From the NCBI RefSeq assembly GCF_963662255.1, contig NW_026912215.1, forward strand, positions 1 to 64,000: a DNA stretch of 64,000 nt, written 5' to 3'. Positions 37,701 through 50,800 of this stretch are shown here, in pieces; within the stretch, counting starts at the first letter, position 1; every line of letters starts with the position of its first letter. Below the pieces are notes generated by a model that saw only the letters and a list, made by a program, of their open reading frames with translations, searched no databases and was not told where the DNA came from. Source of the DNA: Cinclus cinclus (taxonomy: Eukaryota; Chordata; Aves; Passeriformes; Cinclidae). The translations under genes and the position numbers were made by a program.

Positions 37701-40700
37701 AGTGGCCTAAAAGGGCATGGGATGCATTGTGACAGCACAGGCGTTATGAGAAGAAAGGATCCATTGTGACCCAATGGAGGCTAACAATCTAATGATCCCT
37801 TTTGACACCAATGGGCCTAAAAGGGGCAGGGATGTATTGTGAAAGCATGGGGCCCAATGAAAACCTGGTACAATTACGCCACCATGGAGGCCAAGAATCA
37901 AATGATTCATTGTGACATCAAGTGGCCTAAAAGGGCATGGGATGCATTGTGACACCACAGGGGTTAAGAGAAGCAAGGAACCATTGTGACCCAATGTAGG
38001 CTAACAATCTAAGAATCCCTTTTGACACCAGGGGGCGCAAAAGGACCACGGATGAACTCTGACATCATGGGGACCTATAGAAGCAAGGAACTATTATGAC
38101 ACCATGAAGGCCAAGAATCAAATGGTTCATTGTGACATCAAGTGGCCTAAAAGGGCTTGGAATGCATTGTGACACCACAGAGGTTAAGAGAAGCAAGGAA
38201 CCATTGTGACCCAATGCAGGCTAACCATCTAATGATCCGTTGTGGCACCACTGGGTATAAAAAGGGCCAGGGATGGATTGTTACAGCACGGGGACCAATA
38301 GAAGCAAGGATCTATTATGCCACCGTGGAGGCCAAGAATCAAATGATTCATTGTGACATCAAGTGGCCTAAAAGGGCATGGGATGCATTGTGACACCACA
38401 GGGGTTAAGAGAAGCAAGGAACCATTGTGACCAAATGCAGGTTAACAATCTAATGATCCCTTGTGACACTAATGGGCCTAAAAGGGTCAGGGATGATTTG
38501 TGAAAGCATGGGGCCCCAGTAAAACCTGGTACAATTATGCCACCATGGAGGCCAAGAATCAAATGATTCATTGTGACATCAAGTGGCCTAAAAGGGCATG
38601 GGATGCATTGTGACACCACAGGGGTTAAGAGAAGTAAGGAACCATTGTAACCCAATGCAGGCTAACAATCTAAGAATCCCTTTTGACACCAGGGGGCGAA
38701 AAAGGACCACGGATGAACTCTGACAGCATGGGGACCTATAGAAGCAAGGAACCATTATGACACCATGAAGGCCAAGAATCAAATGGTTCATTGTAAGACC
38801 AAGTGGCCTAAAAGGGCTTGGAATGCATTGTGACACCACAGAGGTTAAGAGAAGCAAGGAACCATTGTGACCCAATGCAGGCTAACAATCTAATGATCCC
38901 TTGTGACACCAGGGGGTATAAAAAGGGCCAGGGATGGATTGTTACAGCACGGGGACCAATAGAAGCAAGGATTTATTATGCCACCGTGGAGGCCAAGAAT
39001 CAAATGATTCATTGTGACATCAAGTGGCCTAAAAGGGCATGGGATGCATTGTGACAGCACAGGCGTTAAGAGAAGAAAGGATCCATTGTGACCCAATGGA
39101 GGCTAACAATCTAATGATCCCTTTTGACACCAAAGGGCCTAAAAGGGGCAGGGATGTATTGTGAAAGCATGGGGCCCAATTAAAACCTGGTACAATTACG
39201 CCACCATGGAGGCCAAGAATCAAATGATTCATTGTGACATCAAGTGGCCTAAAAGGGCATGGGATGCATTGTGACACCACAGGGGTTAAGAGAAGCAAGG
39301 AACCATTGTGACCCAATGTAGGCTAACAATCTAGGAATCCCTTTTGACACCAGGGGGCGCAAAAGGACCACGGATGAACTCTTACAGCATGGGGACATAT
39401 AGAAGCAAGGAACCATTATGACACCATGAAGGCCAAGAATCAAATGGTTCATTGTAAGACCAAGTGGCCTAAAAGGGCATGGAATGCATTGTGACACCAC
39501 AGAGGTTAAGAGACGCAAGGAAGCATTGTGACCCAATGCAGGCTAAGCATCTAATGATCCGTTGTGGCACCACTGGGTATAAAAAGGGCCAGGGATGGAT
39601 TGTTACAGCACGGGGACCAATAGAAGCAAGGATCTATTATGCCACCATGGAGGCCAAGAATCAAATGATTCATTGTGACATCAAGTGGCCTAAAAGGGCA
39701 TGGGATGCATTGTGACACCACAGAGGTTAAGAGAAGCAAGGAACCATTGTGACCCAATGCAGGCTAACAATCTAATGATCCCTTGTGACACCAATGGGCC
39801 TAAAAGGGCCAGGGATGAATTGTTACAGCACAGGGACCAATAGAAGCAAGGATCTATTATGCCACCATGGAGGCCAAGAATCAAATGATTCATTGTGACA
39901 TCAAGTGGCCTAAAAGGGCATGGGATGCATTGTGACACCACAGAGGTTAAGAGAAGCAAGGAACCATTGTGACCCAATGCAGGCTAACAATCTAATGATC
40001 CCTTTTGAAACCAGGTGGCGCAAAAGGACCACGGATGAACTCTGACAGCATGGGGTCCTATAGAAGCAAGGAACCATTATGACACCATGAAGGCCAAGAA
40101 TCAAATGGTTCATTGTAAGACCAAGTGGCCTAAAAGGGCTTGGAATGCATTGTGACACCACAGAGGTTAAGAGAAGCAAGGAACCATTGTGACCCAATGC
40201 AGGCTAACAATCTAATGATCCCTTGAGGCACCAGGGGGTATATAAAGGGCCAGGGATGGATTGTAACAGCACGGGGACCAATAGAAGCAAGGATCTATTA
40301 TGCCACCGTGGAGGCCAAGAATCAAATGATTCATTGTGACATCAAGTGGCCTAAAAGGGCATGGGATGCATTGTGACAGCACAGGCGTTATGAGAAGAAA
40401 GGATCCATTGTGACCCAATGTAGGCTAACAATCTAGGAATCCCTTTTGACACCAGGTGGCGCAAAAGGACCACGGATGAACTCTGACAGCATGGGGACCT
40501 ATAGAAGCAAGGAACCATTATGACACCATGAAGGCCAAGAATAAAATGATTCATTGTGACATCAAGTGGCCTAAAAGGGCTTGGAATGCATTGTGACACC
40601 ACAGAGGTTAAGAGAAGCAAGGAACCATTGTGACCCAATGCAGGCTAACAATCTAATGATCCCTTGTGGCACCGGGGGGTATAAAAAGGGCCAGGGATGG

Positions 40701-41976
40701 ATTGTTACAGCACGGGGACCAATAGAAGCAAGGATCTATTATGCCACCGTGGAGGCCAAGAATCAAATGATTCATTGTGACATCAAGTGGCCTAAAAGGG
40801 CATGGGATGCATTGTGACAGCACAGGGGTTAGGATGAAGCAAGGATCCATTGTGACCCAATGGAGGCTAATAATCCCAGGATCCCATTTGACACCAGGGG
40901 GCGTAAAATGGCCAGGGATGAATTGTGACAGCATGGAGCCCAATAGAAACAAGGAACCATTATGACACCATGAAGGCCAAGAATCAAATGGTTCATTGTA
41001 AGACCAAGTGGCCTAAAAGGGCTTGGAATGCATTGTGACACCACAGAGGTTAAGAGAAGCAAGGAACCATTGTGACCCAATGCAGGCTAACAATCTAATG
41101 ATCCCTTGTGGCACCAGGGGGTATAAAAAGGGCCAGGGATGAATTGTGACAGCATGGGGCCCAATAGAAACTAGGAACAATTATGACACCATGGAGGCCA
41201 ATAATCAAATGATTCATTGTGACATCAAGTGGCCTAAAAGGGCATGGGATGCATTGTGACACCACAGGGGTTAAGAGAAGCAAGGCACCATTGTAACCCA
41301 ATGCAGGCTAACAATCTAAGAATCCTTTTTGACACCAGGGGGCGCAAAAGGACCACGGATGAACTCTGACAGCATGGGGACCTATAGAAGCAAGGAACCA
41401 TTATGACACCATGAAGGCCAAGAATCAAATGGTTCATTGTAAGACCAAGTGGCCTAAAAGGGCATGGGATGCATTGTGACAGCACAGAGGTTAAGAGAAG
41501 CAAGGAACCATTGTGACCCAATGCAGGCTAACAATCTAATGATCCCTTGTGGCACCAGGGGGTATAAAAAGGGCCAGGGATGGATTGTTACAGCACGGGG
41601 ACCAATAGAAGCAAGGATCTATTATGCCACCATGGAGGCCAAGAATCAAATGATTCATTGTGACATCAAGTGGCCTAAAAGGGCATGGGATGCATTGTGA
41701 CACCACAGAGGTTAAGAGAAGCAAGGAACCATTGTGACCCAATGCAGGCTAACAATCTAATGATCCCTTTTGAAACCAGGTGGCGCAAAAGGACCACGGA
41801 TGAACTCTGACAGCATGGGGACCTATAGAAGCAAGGAACCATTATGACACCATGAAGGCCAAGAATCAAATGGTTCATTGTAAGACCAAGTGGCCTAAAA
41901 GGGCTTGGAATGCATTGTGACACCACAGAGGTTAAGAGAAGCAAGGAACCATTGTGACCCAATGCAGGCTAACAAT
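34705..41976 (+). repeat. 35-monomer superblock, copy 2 (33 monomers, 7272 bp)
   Basis: Follows copy 1 in register up to about 39900. Then the offset falls from 7711 to 7491 (one D lost), to 7271 (one B/C exchange at about 40405-40420) and to 6831 (two more lost between about 40830 and 41095). An insertion of two monomers (about 41.5-41.9 kb) precedes the next copy. Net length is 35-4+2 = 33 monomers. All steps are whole monomers, as expected from in-register unequal exchange. Confidence 0.82.
40405..40420 (+). other. Exchange point of an in-register one-monomer deletion
   Basis: Left of this stretch the sequence follows a class A to B junction (GGCGTTATGAGAAGAAAGGA, as at 32892-32911). Right of it the sequence follows a B to C junction one monomer further on (TAGGCTAACAATCTAGGAAT, as near 33150). 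The 16 bases CCATTGTGACCCAATG are common to both parents, so the switch lies within them. Relative to the first superblock copy, exactly one monomer is missing. Confidence 0.75.
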
Positions 41977-44900
41977 CTAATGATCCCTTGTGACACCAGG
42001 GTGTATAAAAAGGGCCAGGGATGGATTGTTACAGCACGGGGACCAATAGAAGCAAGGATCTCTTAGGCCACAGTGGAGGCCAAGAATCAAATGATTCATT
42101 GTGACATCAAGTGGCCTAAAAGGGCATGGGATGCATTGTGACAGCACAGGCGTTAAGAGAAGAAAGGATCCATTGTGACCCAATGGAGGCTAACAATCTA
42201 ATGATCCCTTTTGACACCAATGGGCCTAAAATGGGCAGGGATGTATTGTGAAAGCATGGGGCCCAATTTAAACCTGGTACAATTACGCCACCATGGAGGC
42301 CAAGAATCAAATGATTCATTGTGACATCAAGTGGCCTAAAAGGGCATGGGATGCATTGTGACACCACAGGGGTTAAGAGAAGCAAGGAACCATTGTGACT
42401 CAATGTAGGCTAACAATCTAAGAATCCCTTTTGACACCAGGGGGCGCAAAAGGACCACGGATGAACTCTGACAGCATGGGGACATATAGAAGCAAGGAAC
42501 CATTATGACACCATGAAGGCCAAGAATAAAATGGTTCATTGTAAGACCAAGTGGCCTAAAAGGGCTTGGAATGCATTGTGACACCACAGAGGTTAAGAGA
42601 AGCAAGGAACCATTGTGACCCAATGCAGGCTAACAATCTAATGATCCCTTGTGACACCAATGGGCCTAAAAGGGGCAGGGATGATTTGTGAAAGCATGGG
42701 GCCCCAGTAAAACCTGGTACAATTATGCCACCATGGAGGCCAAGAATCAAATGATTCATTGTGACATCAAGTGGCCTAAAAGGGCATGGGATGCATTGTG
42801 ACACCACAGGGGTTAAGAGAAGCAAGGAACCATTGTAACCCAATGCAGGCTAACAATCTAAGAATCCCTTTTGACACCAGGGGGCGCAAAAGGACCATGG
42901 ATGAACTCTGACATCATGGGGACCTATAGAAGCAAGGAACCATTATGACACCATGAAGGCCAAGAATCAAATGGTTCATTGTAAGACCAAGTGGCCTAAA
43001 AGGGCATGGGATGCATTGTGACACCACAGAGGTTAAGAGAAACAAGGAACCATTGTGACCCAATGCAGGCTAACAATCTAATGATCCCTTGTGACACCAA
43101 TGGGCCTAAAAGGGCCAGGGATGAATTGTTACAGCAGAGGGACCAATAGAAGCAAGGATCTATTATGCCACCATGGAGGCCAAGAATCAAATGATTCATT
43201 GTGACATCAAGTGGCCTAAAAGGGCATGGGATGCATTGTGACACCACAGGGGTTAAGAGAAGCAAGGAACCATTGTGACCCAATGCAGGCTAACAATCTA
43301 AGAATCCCTTTTGACACCAGGGGGCGCAAAAGGACCACGGATGAACTCTGACAGCATGGGGGCCTATAGAAGCAAGGAACCATTATGACACCATGAAGGC
43401 CAAGAATCAAATGGTTCATTGTAAGACCAAGTGGCCTAAAAGGGCTTGGAATGCATTGTGACACCACAGAGGTTAAGAGAAGCAAGGAACCATTGTGACC
43501 CAATGCAGGCTAACAATCTAATGATCCCTTGTGACACCAGGGGGTATAAAAAGGGCCAGGGATGGATTGTTACAGCACGGGGACCAATAGAAGCAAGGAT
43601 CTATTATGCCACCGTGGAGGCCAAGAATGAAATGATTCATTGTGACATCAAGTGGCCTAAAAGGGCATGGGATGCATTGTGACACCACAGGGGTTAAGAG
43701 AAGCAAGGAACCATTGTGACCCAATGCAGGCTAACAATCTAAGAATCCCTTTTGACACCAGGTGGCGCAAAAGGACCACGGATGAACTCTTACAGCATGG
43801 GGACATATAGAAGCAAGGAACCATTATGACACCATGAAGGCCAAGAATCAAATGGTTCATTGTAAGACCAAGTGGCCTAAAAGGGCTTGGAATGCATTGT
43901 GACACCACAGAGGTTAAGAGAAGCAAGGAACCATTGTGACCCAATGCAGGCTAACAATCTAATGATCCGTTGTGGCACCACTGGGTATAAAAAGGGCCAG
44001 GGATGGATTGTTACAGCACGGGGACCAATAGAAGCAAGGATCTATTATGCCACCGTGGAGGCCAAGAATCAAATGATTCATTGTGACATCAAGTGGCCTA
44101 AAAGGGCATGGGATGCATTGTGACACCACAGAGGTTAAGAGAAGCAAGGAACCATTGTGACCCAATGCAGGCTAACAATCTAATGATCCCTTGTGACACC
44201 AATGGGCCTAAAAGGGCCAGGGATGAATTGTTACAGCACAGGGACCAATAGAAGCAAGGATCTATTATGCCACCATGGAGGGCAAGAATCAAATGATTCA
44301 TTGTGACATCAAGTGGCCTAAAAGGGCATGGGATGCATTGTGACACCACAGAGGTTAAGAGAAGCAAGGAACCATTGTGACCCAATGCAGGCTAACAATC
44401 TAAGAATCCCTTTTGAAACCAGGTGGCGCAAAAGGACCACGGATGAACTCTGACAGCATGGGGACCTATAGAAGCAAGGAACCATTATGACACCATGAAG
44501 GCCAAGAATCAAATGGTTCATTGTAAGACCAAGTGGCCTAAAAGGGCTTGGAATGCATTGTGACACCACAGAGGTTAAGAGAAGCAAGGAACCATTGTGA
44601 CCCAATGCAGGCTAACAATCTAATGATCCCTTGTGACACCAGGGGGTATAAAAAGGGCCAGGGATGGATTGTTACAGCACGGGGACCAATAGAAGCAAGG
44701 ATTTATTATGCCACCGTGGAGGCCAAGAATCAAATGATTCATTGTGACATCAAGTGGCCTAAAAGGGCATGGGATGCATTGTGACAGCACAGGCGTTAAG
44801 AGAAGAAAGGATCCATTGTGACCCAATGGAGGCTAACAATCTAATGATCCCTTTTGACACCAATGGGCCTAAAAGGGGCAGGGATGTATTGTGAAAGCAT

Positions 44901-45930
44901 GGGGCCCAATTAAAACCTGGTACAATTACGCCACCATGGAGGCCAAGAATCAAATGATTCATTGTGACATCAAGTGGCCTAAAAGGGCATGGGATGCATT
45001 GTGACACCACAGGGGTTAAGAGAAGCAAGGAACCATTGTGACCCAATGCAGGCTAACAATCTAAGAATCCCTTTTGACACCAGGGGGCGCAAAAGGACCA
45101 CGAATGAACTCTTACAGCATGGGGACCTATGGAAGCAAGGAACCATTATGACACCATGAAGGCCAAGAATCAAATGGTTCATTGTAAGACCAAGTGGCCT
45201 AAAAGGGCATGGAATGCATTGTGACACCACAGAGGTTAAGAGAAGCAAGGAACCATTGTGACCCAATGCAGGCTAACCATCTAATGATCCGTTGTGGCAC
45301 CACTGGGTATAAAAAGGGCCAGGGATGGATTGTTACAGCACGGGGACCAATAGAAGCAAGGATCTATTATGCCACCATGGAGGCCAAGAATCAAATGATT
45401 CATTGTGACATCAAGTGGCCTAAAAGGGCATGGGATGCATTGTGACAGCACAGAGGTTAAGAGAAGCAAGGAACCATTGTGACCCAATGCAGGCTAACAA
45501 TCTAATGATCCCTTGTGACACCAATGGGCCTAAAAGGGCCAGGGATGAATTGTTACAGCACAGGGACCAATAGAAGCAAGGATCTATTATGCCACCATGG
45601 AGGCCAAGAATCAAATGATTCATTGTGACATCAAGTGGCCTAAAAGGTCATGGGATGCATTGTGACACCATAGAGGTTAAGAGAAGCAAGGAACCATTGT
45701 GACCCAATGCAGGCTAACAATCTAAGAATCCCTTTTGAAACCAGGTGGCGCAAAATGACCACGGATGAACTCTGACAGCATGGGGACCTATAGAAGCAAG
45801 GAACCATTATGACACCATGAAGGCCAAGAATCAAATGGTTCATTGTGACATCAAGTGGCCTAAAAGGGCTTGGAATGCATTGTGACACCACAGAGGTTAA
45901 GAGAAGCAAGGAACCATTGTGACCCAATGC
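41977..45930 (+). repeat. 35-monomer superblock, copy 3 (partial, further shortened)
   Basis: Offset to copy 2 is 7272 bp at 42.1-43.5 kb, 7052 bp at 43.7-44.6 kb and 5730 bp from 44.6 kb on. It has therefore lost one monomer near 43.6 kb and six near 44.6 kb relative to copy 2. The match to copy 2 ends near 45930, where the class-A TATATAAA monomer expected next is replaced by a CACCGGGGGGTATAAAAAGG monomer. Confidence 0.8.
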
Positions 45931-47830
45931 AGGCTAACAATCTAATGATCCCTTGTGGCACCGGGGGGTATAAAAAGGGCCAGGGATGGATTGTTACAGC
46001 ACGGGGACCAATAGAAGCAAGGATCTATTATGCCACCATGGAGGCCAAGAATCAAATAATTCATTGTGACATCAAGTGGCCTAAAAGGGCATGGGATGCA
46101 TTGTGACAACACAGGGGTTAAGAGAAGCAAGGATCCATTGTGACCCAATGGAGGCTAACAATCTAATGATCCCTTGTGACACCAATGGGCCTAAAAGGGG
46201 CAGGGATGTATTGTGAAAGCATGGGGCCCAATTAAAACCTGGTACAATTACGCCACCATGGAGGCCAAGAATCAAATGATTCATTGTGATATCAAGTGGC
46301 CTAAAAGGGCATGGGATGCATTGTGACACCACAGGGGTTAAGAGAAGCAAGGAACCATTGTGACCCAATGTAGGCTAACAATCTAAGAATCCCTTTTGAC
46401 AACAGGGGGCGCAAAAGGACCACGGATGAACTCTGACAGCATGGAGAGCTATAGAAACAAGGAACCATTATGACACCATGAAGGCCAAGAATCAAATGGT
46501 TCATTGTAAGACCAAGTGGCCTAAAAGGGCTTGGAATGCATTGTGACAGCACAGAGGTTAAGAGAAGCAAGGAACCATTGTGACCCAATGCAGGCTAACA
46601 ATCTAATGATCCCTTGTGGCACCAGGGGGTATAAAAAGGGCCAGGGATGGATTGTTACAGCACGGGGACCAATAGAAGCAAGGATCTATTATGCCACCGT
46701 GGAGGCCAAGAATCAAATGATTCATTGTGACATCAAGTGGCCTAAAAGGGCATGGGATGCATTGTGACAGCACAGGGGTTAAGAGAAGCAAGGATCCATT
46801 GTGACCCAATGGAGGCTAACAATCTAAGGATCCCTTTTGACACCAATGGGCCTAAAAGGGGCAGGGATGTATTGTGAAAGCATGGGGCCCAGTGAAAACA
46901 TGGTACAATCAAGCCAACATGGAGGCCAAGAATCAAATGATTCATTGTGACATCAAGTGGCCTAAAAGGGCATGGGATGCATTGTGACACCACAGGGGTT
47001 AAGAGAACCAAGGCAGCATTGTAACCCAATGCAGGCTAACAATCTAAGAATCCCTTTTGACACCAGGGGGCGCAAAAGGACCACGGATGAACTCTGACAG
47101 CATGGGGACCTATAGAAGCAAGGAACCATTATGACACCATGAAGGCCAAGAATCAAATGGTTCATTGTGACATCAAGTGGCCTAAAAGGGCTTGGAATGC
47201 ATTGTGACAGCACAGAGGTTAAGAGAAGCAAGGAACCATTGTGACCCAATGCAGGCTAACAATCTAATGATCCCTTGTGGCACCGGGGGGTATAAAAAGG
47301 GCCAGGGATGGATTGTTACAGCACGGGGACCAATAGAAGCAAGGATCTATTATGCCACCATGGAGGCCAAGAATCAAATGATTCATTGTGACATCAAGTG
47401 GCCTAAAAGGGCATGGGATGCATTGTGACACCACAGAGGTTAAGAGAAGCAAGGAACCATTGAGACCCAATGCAGGCTAACAATCTAATGATCCCTTGTG
47501 ACACCAATGGGCCTAAAAGGGGCAGGGATGAATTGTTACAACACGGGGACCAATAGAAGCAAGGATCTATTATGCCACCACGGAGGCCAAGAATCAAATG
47601 ATTCATTGTGACGTCAAGTGGCCTAAAAGGGCATGGGATGCATTGTGACAGCACAGGGGTTAAGAGAAGCAAGGAACCATTGTGACCCATTGCAGGCTAA
47701 CAATCTAATGATCCCTAGTGACACCAATGAGCCTAAAAGGTCCAGGGATGGATTGCTACAGCACGGGGACCAATAGAAGCAAGGATCTATTATGCCACCA
47801 TGGAGGCCAAGAATCAAATAATTCATTGTG
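45931..47830 (+). repeat. Block of about 9 monomers repeated at +8151 bp
   Basis: About 46080-47700 matches 54230-55850 at an offset of 8151 bp (37 monomers). Shared rare forms are GATATCAAGTGG in class B, GACAACAGGGGGCGC, GCATGGAGAGCTATAGAAAC, the B-like form with CAGTGAAAACATGGTACAATC and GACGTCAAG. Near 47690 the first copy becomes a hybrid that is joined to a class-A monomer about 1.5 kb earlier than in the 54-kb copy. Confidence 0.78.
47609..47616 (+). other. Perfect TGACGTCA octamer made by one substitution in unit 1
   Basis: The usual TTGTGACATCAAG becomes TTGTGACGTCAAG, creating the palindrome TGACGTCA, the consensus site of the CREB/ATF family. The same change occurs at 49151-49158, 55760-55767 and 58403-58410, all in the same D-like monomer with ACAACACGGGG and CCACCACGGAGG. 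It is one change copied four times rather than four events. Binding is not shown. Confidence 0.5.
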
Positions 47831-50800
47831 ACATCAAGTGGCCTAAAAGGGCTTGGAATGCATTGTGACAGCACAGAGGTTAAGAGAAGCAAGGAACCAT
47901 TGTGACCCAATGCAGGCTAACAATCTAATGATCCCTTGTGGCACCGGGGGGTATAAAAAGGGCCAGGGATGGATTGTTACAGCACGGGGACCAATAGAAG
48001 CAAGGATCTATTATGCCACCATGGAGGCCAAGAATCAAATGATTCATTGTGACATCAAGTGGCCTAAAAGGGCATGGGATGCATTGTGACAGCACAGGGG
48101 TTAAGAGAAGCAAGGATCCATTGTGACCCAATGGAGGCTAACTATCTAATGATCCCTTTTGACACCAATGGGCCTAAAAGGGGCAGGGATGTATTGTGAA
48201 AGCATGGGGCCCAATTTAAACCTGGTACAATTACGCCACCATGGAGGCCAAGAATCAAATGATTCATTGTGACATCAAGTGGCCTAAAAGGGCATGGGAT
48301 GCATTGTGACACCACAGGGGTTAAGAGAAGCAAGGCACCATTGTAACCCAATGAAGGCTATCAATCTAAGAATCCCTTTTGACACCAGGGGGCGAAAAAG
48401 GACCATGGATGAACTCTGACATCATGGGGACCTATAGAAGCAAGGAACCATTATGACACCATGAAGGCCAAGAATCAAATGGTTCATTGTAAGACCAAGT
48501 GGCCTAAAAGGGCTTGGAATGCATTGTGACACCACAGAGGTTAAGAGAAGCCAGGAACCATTGTGACCCAATGCAGGCTAACAATCTAATGATCCCTTGT
48601 GGCACCAGGGGGTATAAAAAGGGCCAGGGATGGATTGTTACAGCACGGGGACCAATAGAAGCAAGGATCTATTATGCCACCGTGGAGGCCAAGAATCAAA
48701 TGATTCATTGTGACATCAAGTGGCCTAAAAGGGCATGGGATGCATTGTGACAGCACAGGGGTTAAGAGAAGCAAGGAACCATTGTGACCCAATGCAGGCT
48801 AAAAATCTAATGATCCCTAGTGACACCAATGGGCATAAAAGGGCCAGGGATGGATTGTTACAGCACGGGGACCAATAGAAGCAAGGATCTATTATGCCAC
48901 CATGGAGGCCAAGAATCAAATGATTCATTGTGACATCAAGTGGCCTAAAAGGGCATGGGATGCATTGTGACACCACAGAGGTTAAGAGAAGCAAGGAACC
49001 ATTGAGACCCAATGCAGGCTAACAATCTAATGATCCCTTGTGACACCAATGGGCCTAAAAGGGGCAGGGATGAATTGTTACAACACGGGGACCAATAGAA
49101 GCAAGGATCTATTATGCCACCACGGAGGCCAAGAATCAAATGATTCATTGTGACGTCAAGTGGCCTAAAAGGGCATGGGATGCATTGTGACAGCACAGGG
49201 GTTAAGAGAAGCAAGGAACCATTGTGACCCATTGCAGGCTAACAATCTAATGATCCCTAGTGACACCAATGAGCCTAAAAGGTCCAGGGATGGATTGCTA
49301 CAGCACGGGGACCAATAGAAGCAAGGATCTATTATGCCACCATGGAGGCCAAGAATCAAATAATTCATTGTGACATCAAGTGGCCTAAAAGGGCATGGGA
49401 TGCATTGTGACAGCACAGGGGTTAAGAGAAGCAAGGATCCATTGTGACCCAATGGAGGCTAACAATCTAATGATCCCTTGTGACACCAATGGGCCTAAAA
49501 GGGGCAGGGATGTATTGTGAAAGCATGGGGCACAATTAAAACCTGGTACAATTACGCCACCATGGAGGCCAAGAATCAAATGATTCATTGTGACATCAAG
49601 TGGCCTAAAAGGGCATGGGATGCATTGTGACACCACAGGGGTTAAGAGAAGCAAGGCACCATTGTAACCCAATGAAGGCTATCAATCTAAGAATCCCTTT
49701 TGACACCAGGGGGCGAAAAAGGACCATGGATGAACTCTGACATCATGGGGACCTATAGAAGCAAGGAACCATTATGACACCATGAAGGCCAAGAATCAAA
49801 TGGTTCATTGTAAGACCAAGTGGCCTAAAAGGGCTTGGAATGCATTGTGACACCACAGAGGTTAAGAGAAGCCAGGAACCATTGTGACCCAATGCAGGCT
49901 AACAATCTAATGATCCCTTGTGGCACCAGGGGGTATAAAAAGGGCCAGGGATGGATTGTTACAGCACGGGGACCAATAGAAGCAAGGATCTATTATGCCA
50001 CCGTGGAGGCCAAGAATCAAATGATTCATTGTGACATCAAGTGGCCTAAAAGGGCATGGGATGCATTGTGACAGCACAGGGGTTAAGAGAAGCAAGGATC
50101 CATTGTGACCCAATGCAGGCTAAAAATCTAATGATCCCTAGTGACACCAATGGGCCTAAAAGGGGCAGGGATGTATTGTGAATGCATGGGGCCCAGTGAA
50201 AACATGGTACAATCAAGCCAACATGGAGGCCAAGAATCAAATGATTCATTGTGACATCAAGTGGCCTAAAAGGGCATGGGATGCATTGTGACACCACAGG
50301 GGTTAAGAGAACCAAGGCACCATTGTAACCCAATGCAGGCTAACAATCTAAGAATCCCTTTTGACACCAGGGGGCGCAAAAGGACCACGGATGAACTCTG
50401 ACAGCATGGGGACCTATAGAAGCAAGGAACCATTATGACACCATGAAGGCCAAGAATCAAGTGGTTCATTGTGACATCAAGTGGCCTAAAAGGGCTTGGA
50501 ATGCATTGTGACAGCACAGAGGTTAAGAGAAGCAAGGAACCATTGTGACCCAATGCAGGCTAACAATCTAATGATCCCTTGTGGCACCGGGGGGTATAAA
50601 AAGGGCCAGGGATGGATTGTTACAGCACGGGGACCAATAGAAGCAAGGATCTATTATGCCACCATGGAGGCCAAGAATCAAATGATTCATTGTGACATCA
50701 AGTGGCCTAAAAGGGCATGGGATGCATTGTGACAGCACAGGGGTTAAGAGAAGCAAGGATCCATTGTGACCCAATGGAGGCTAACTATCTAATGATCCCT

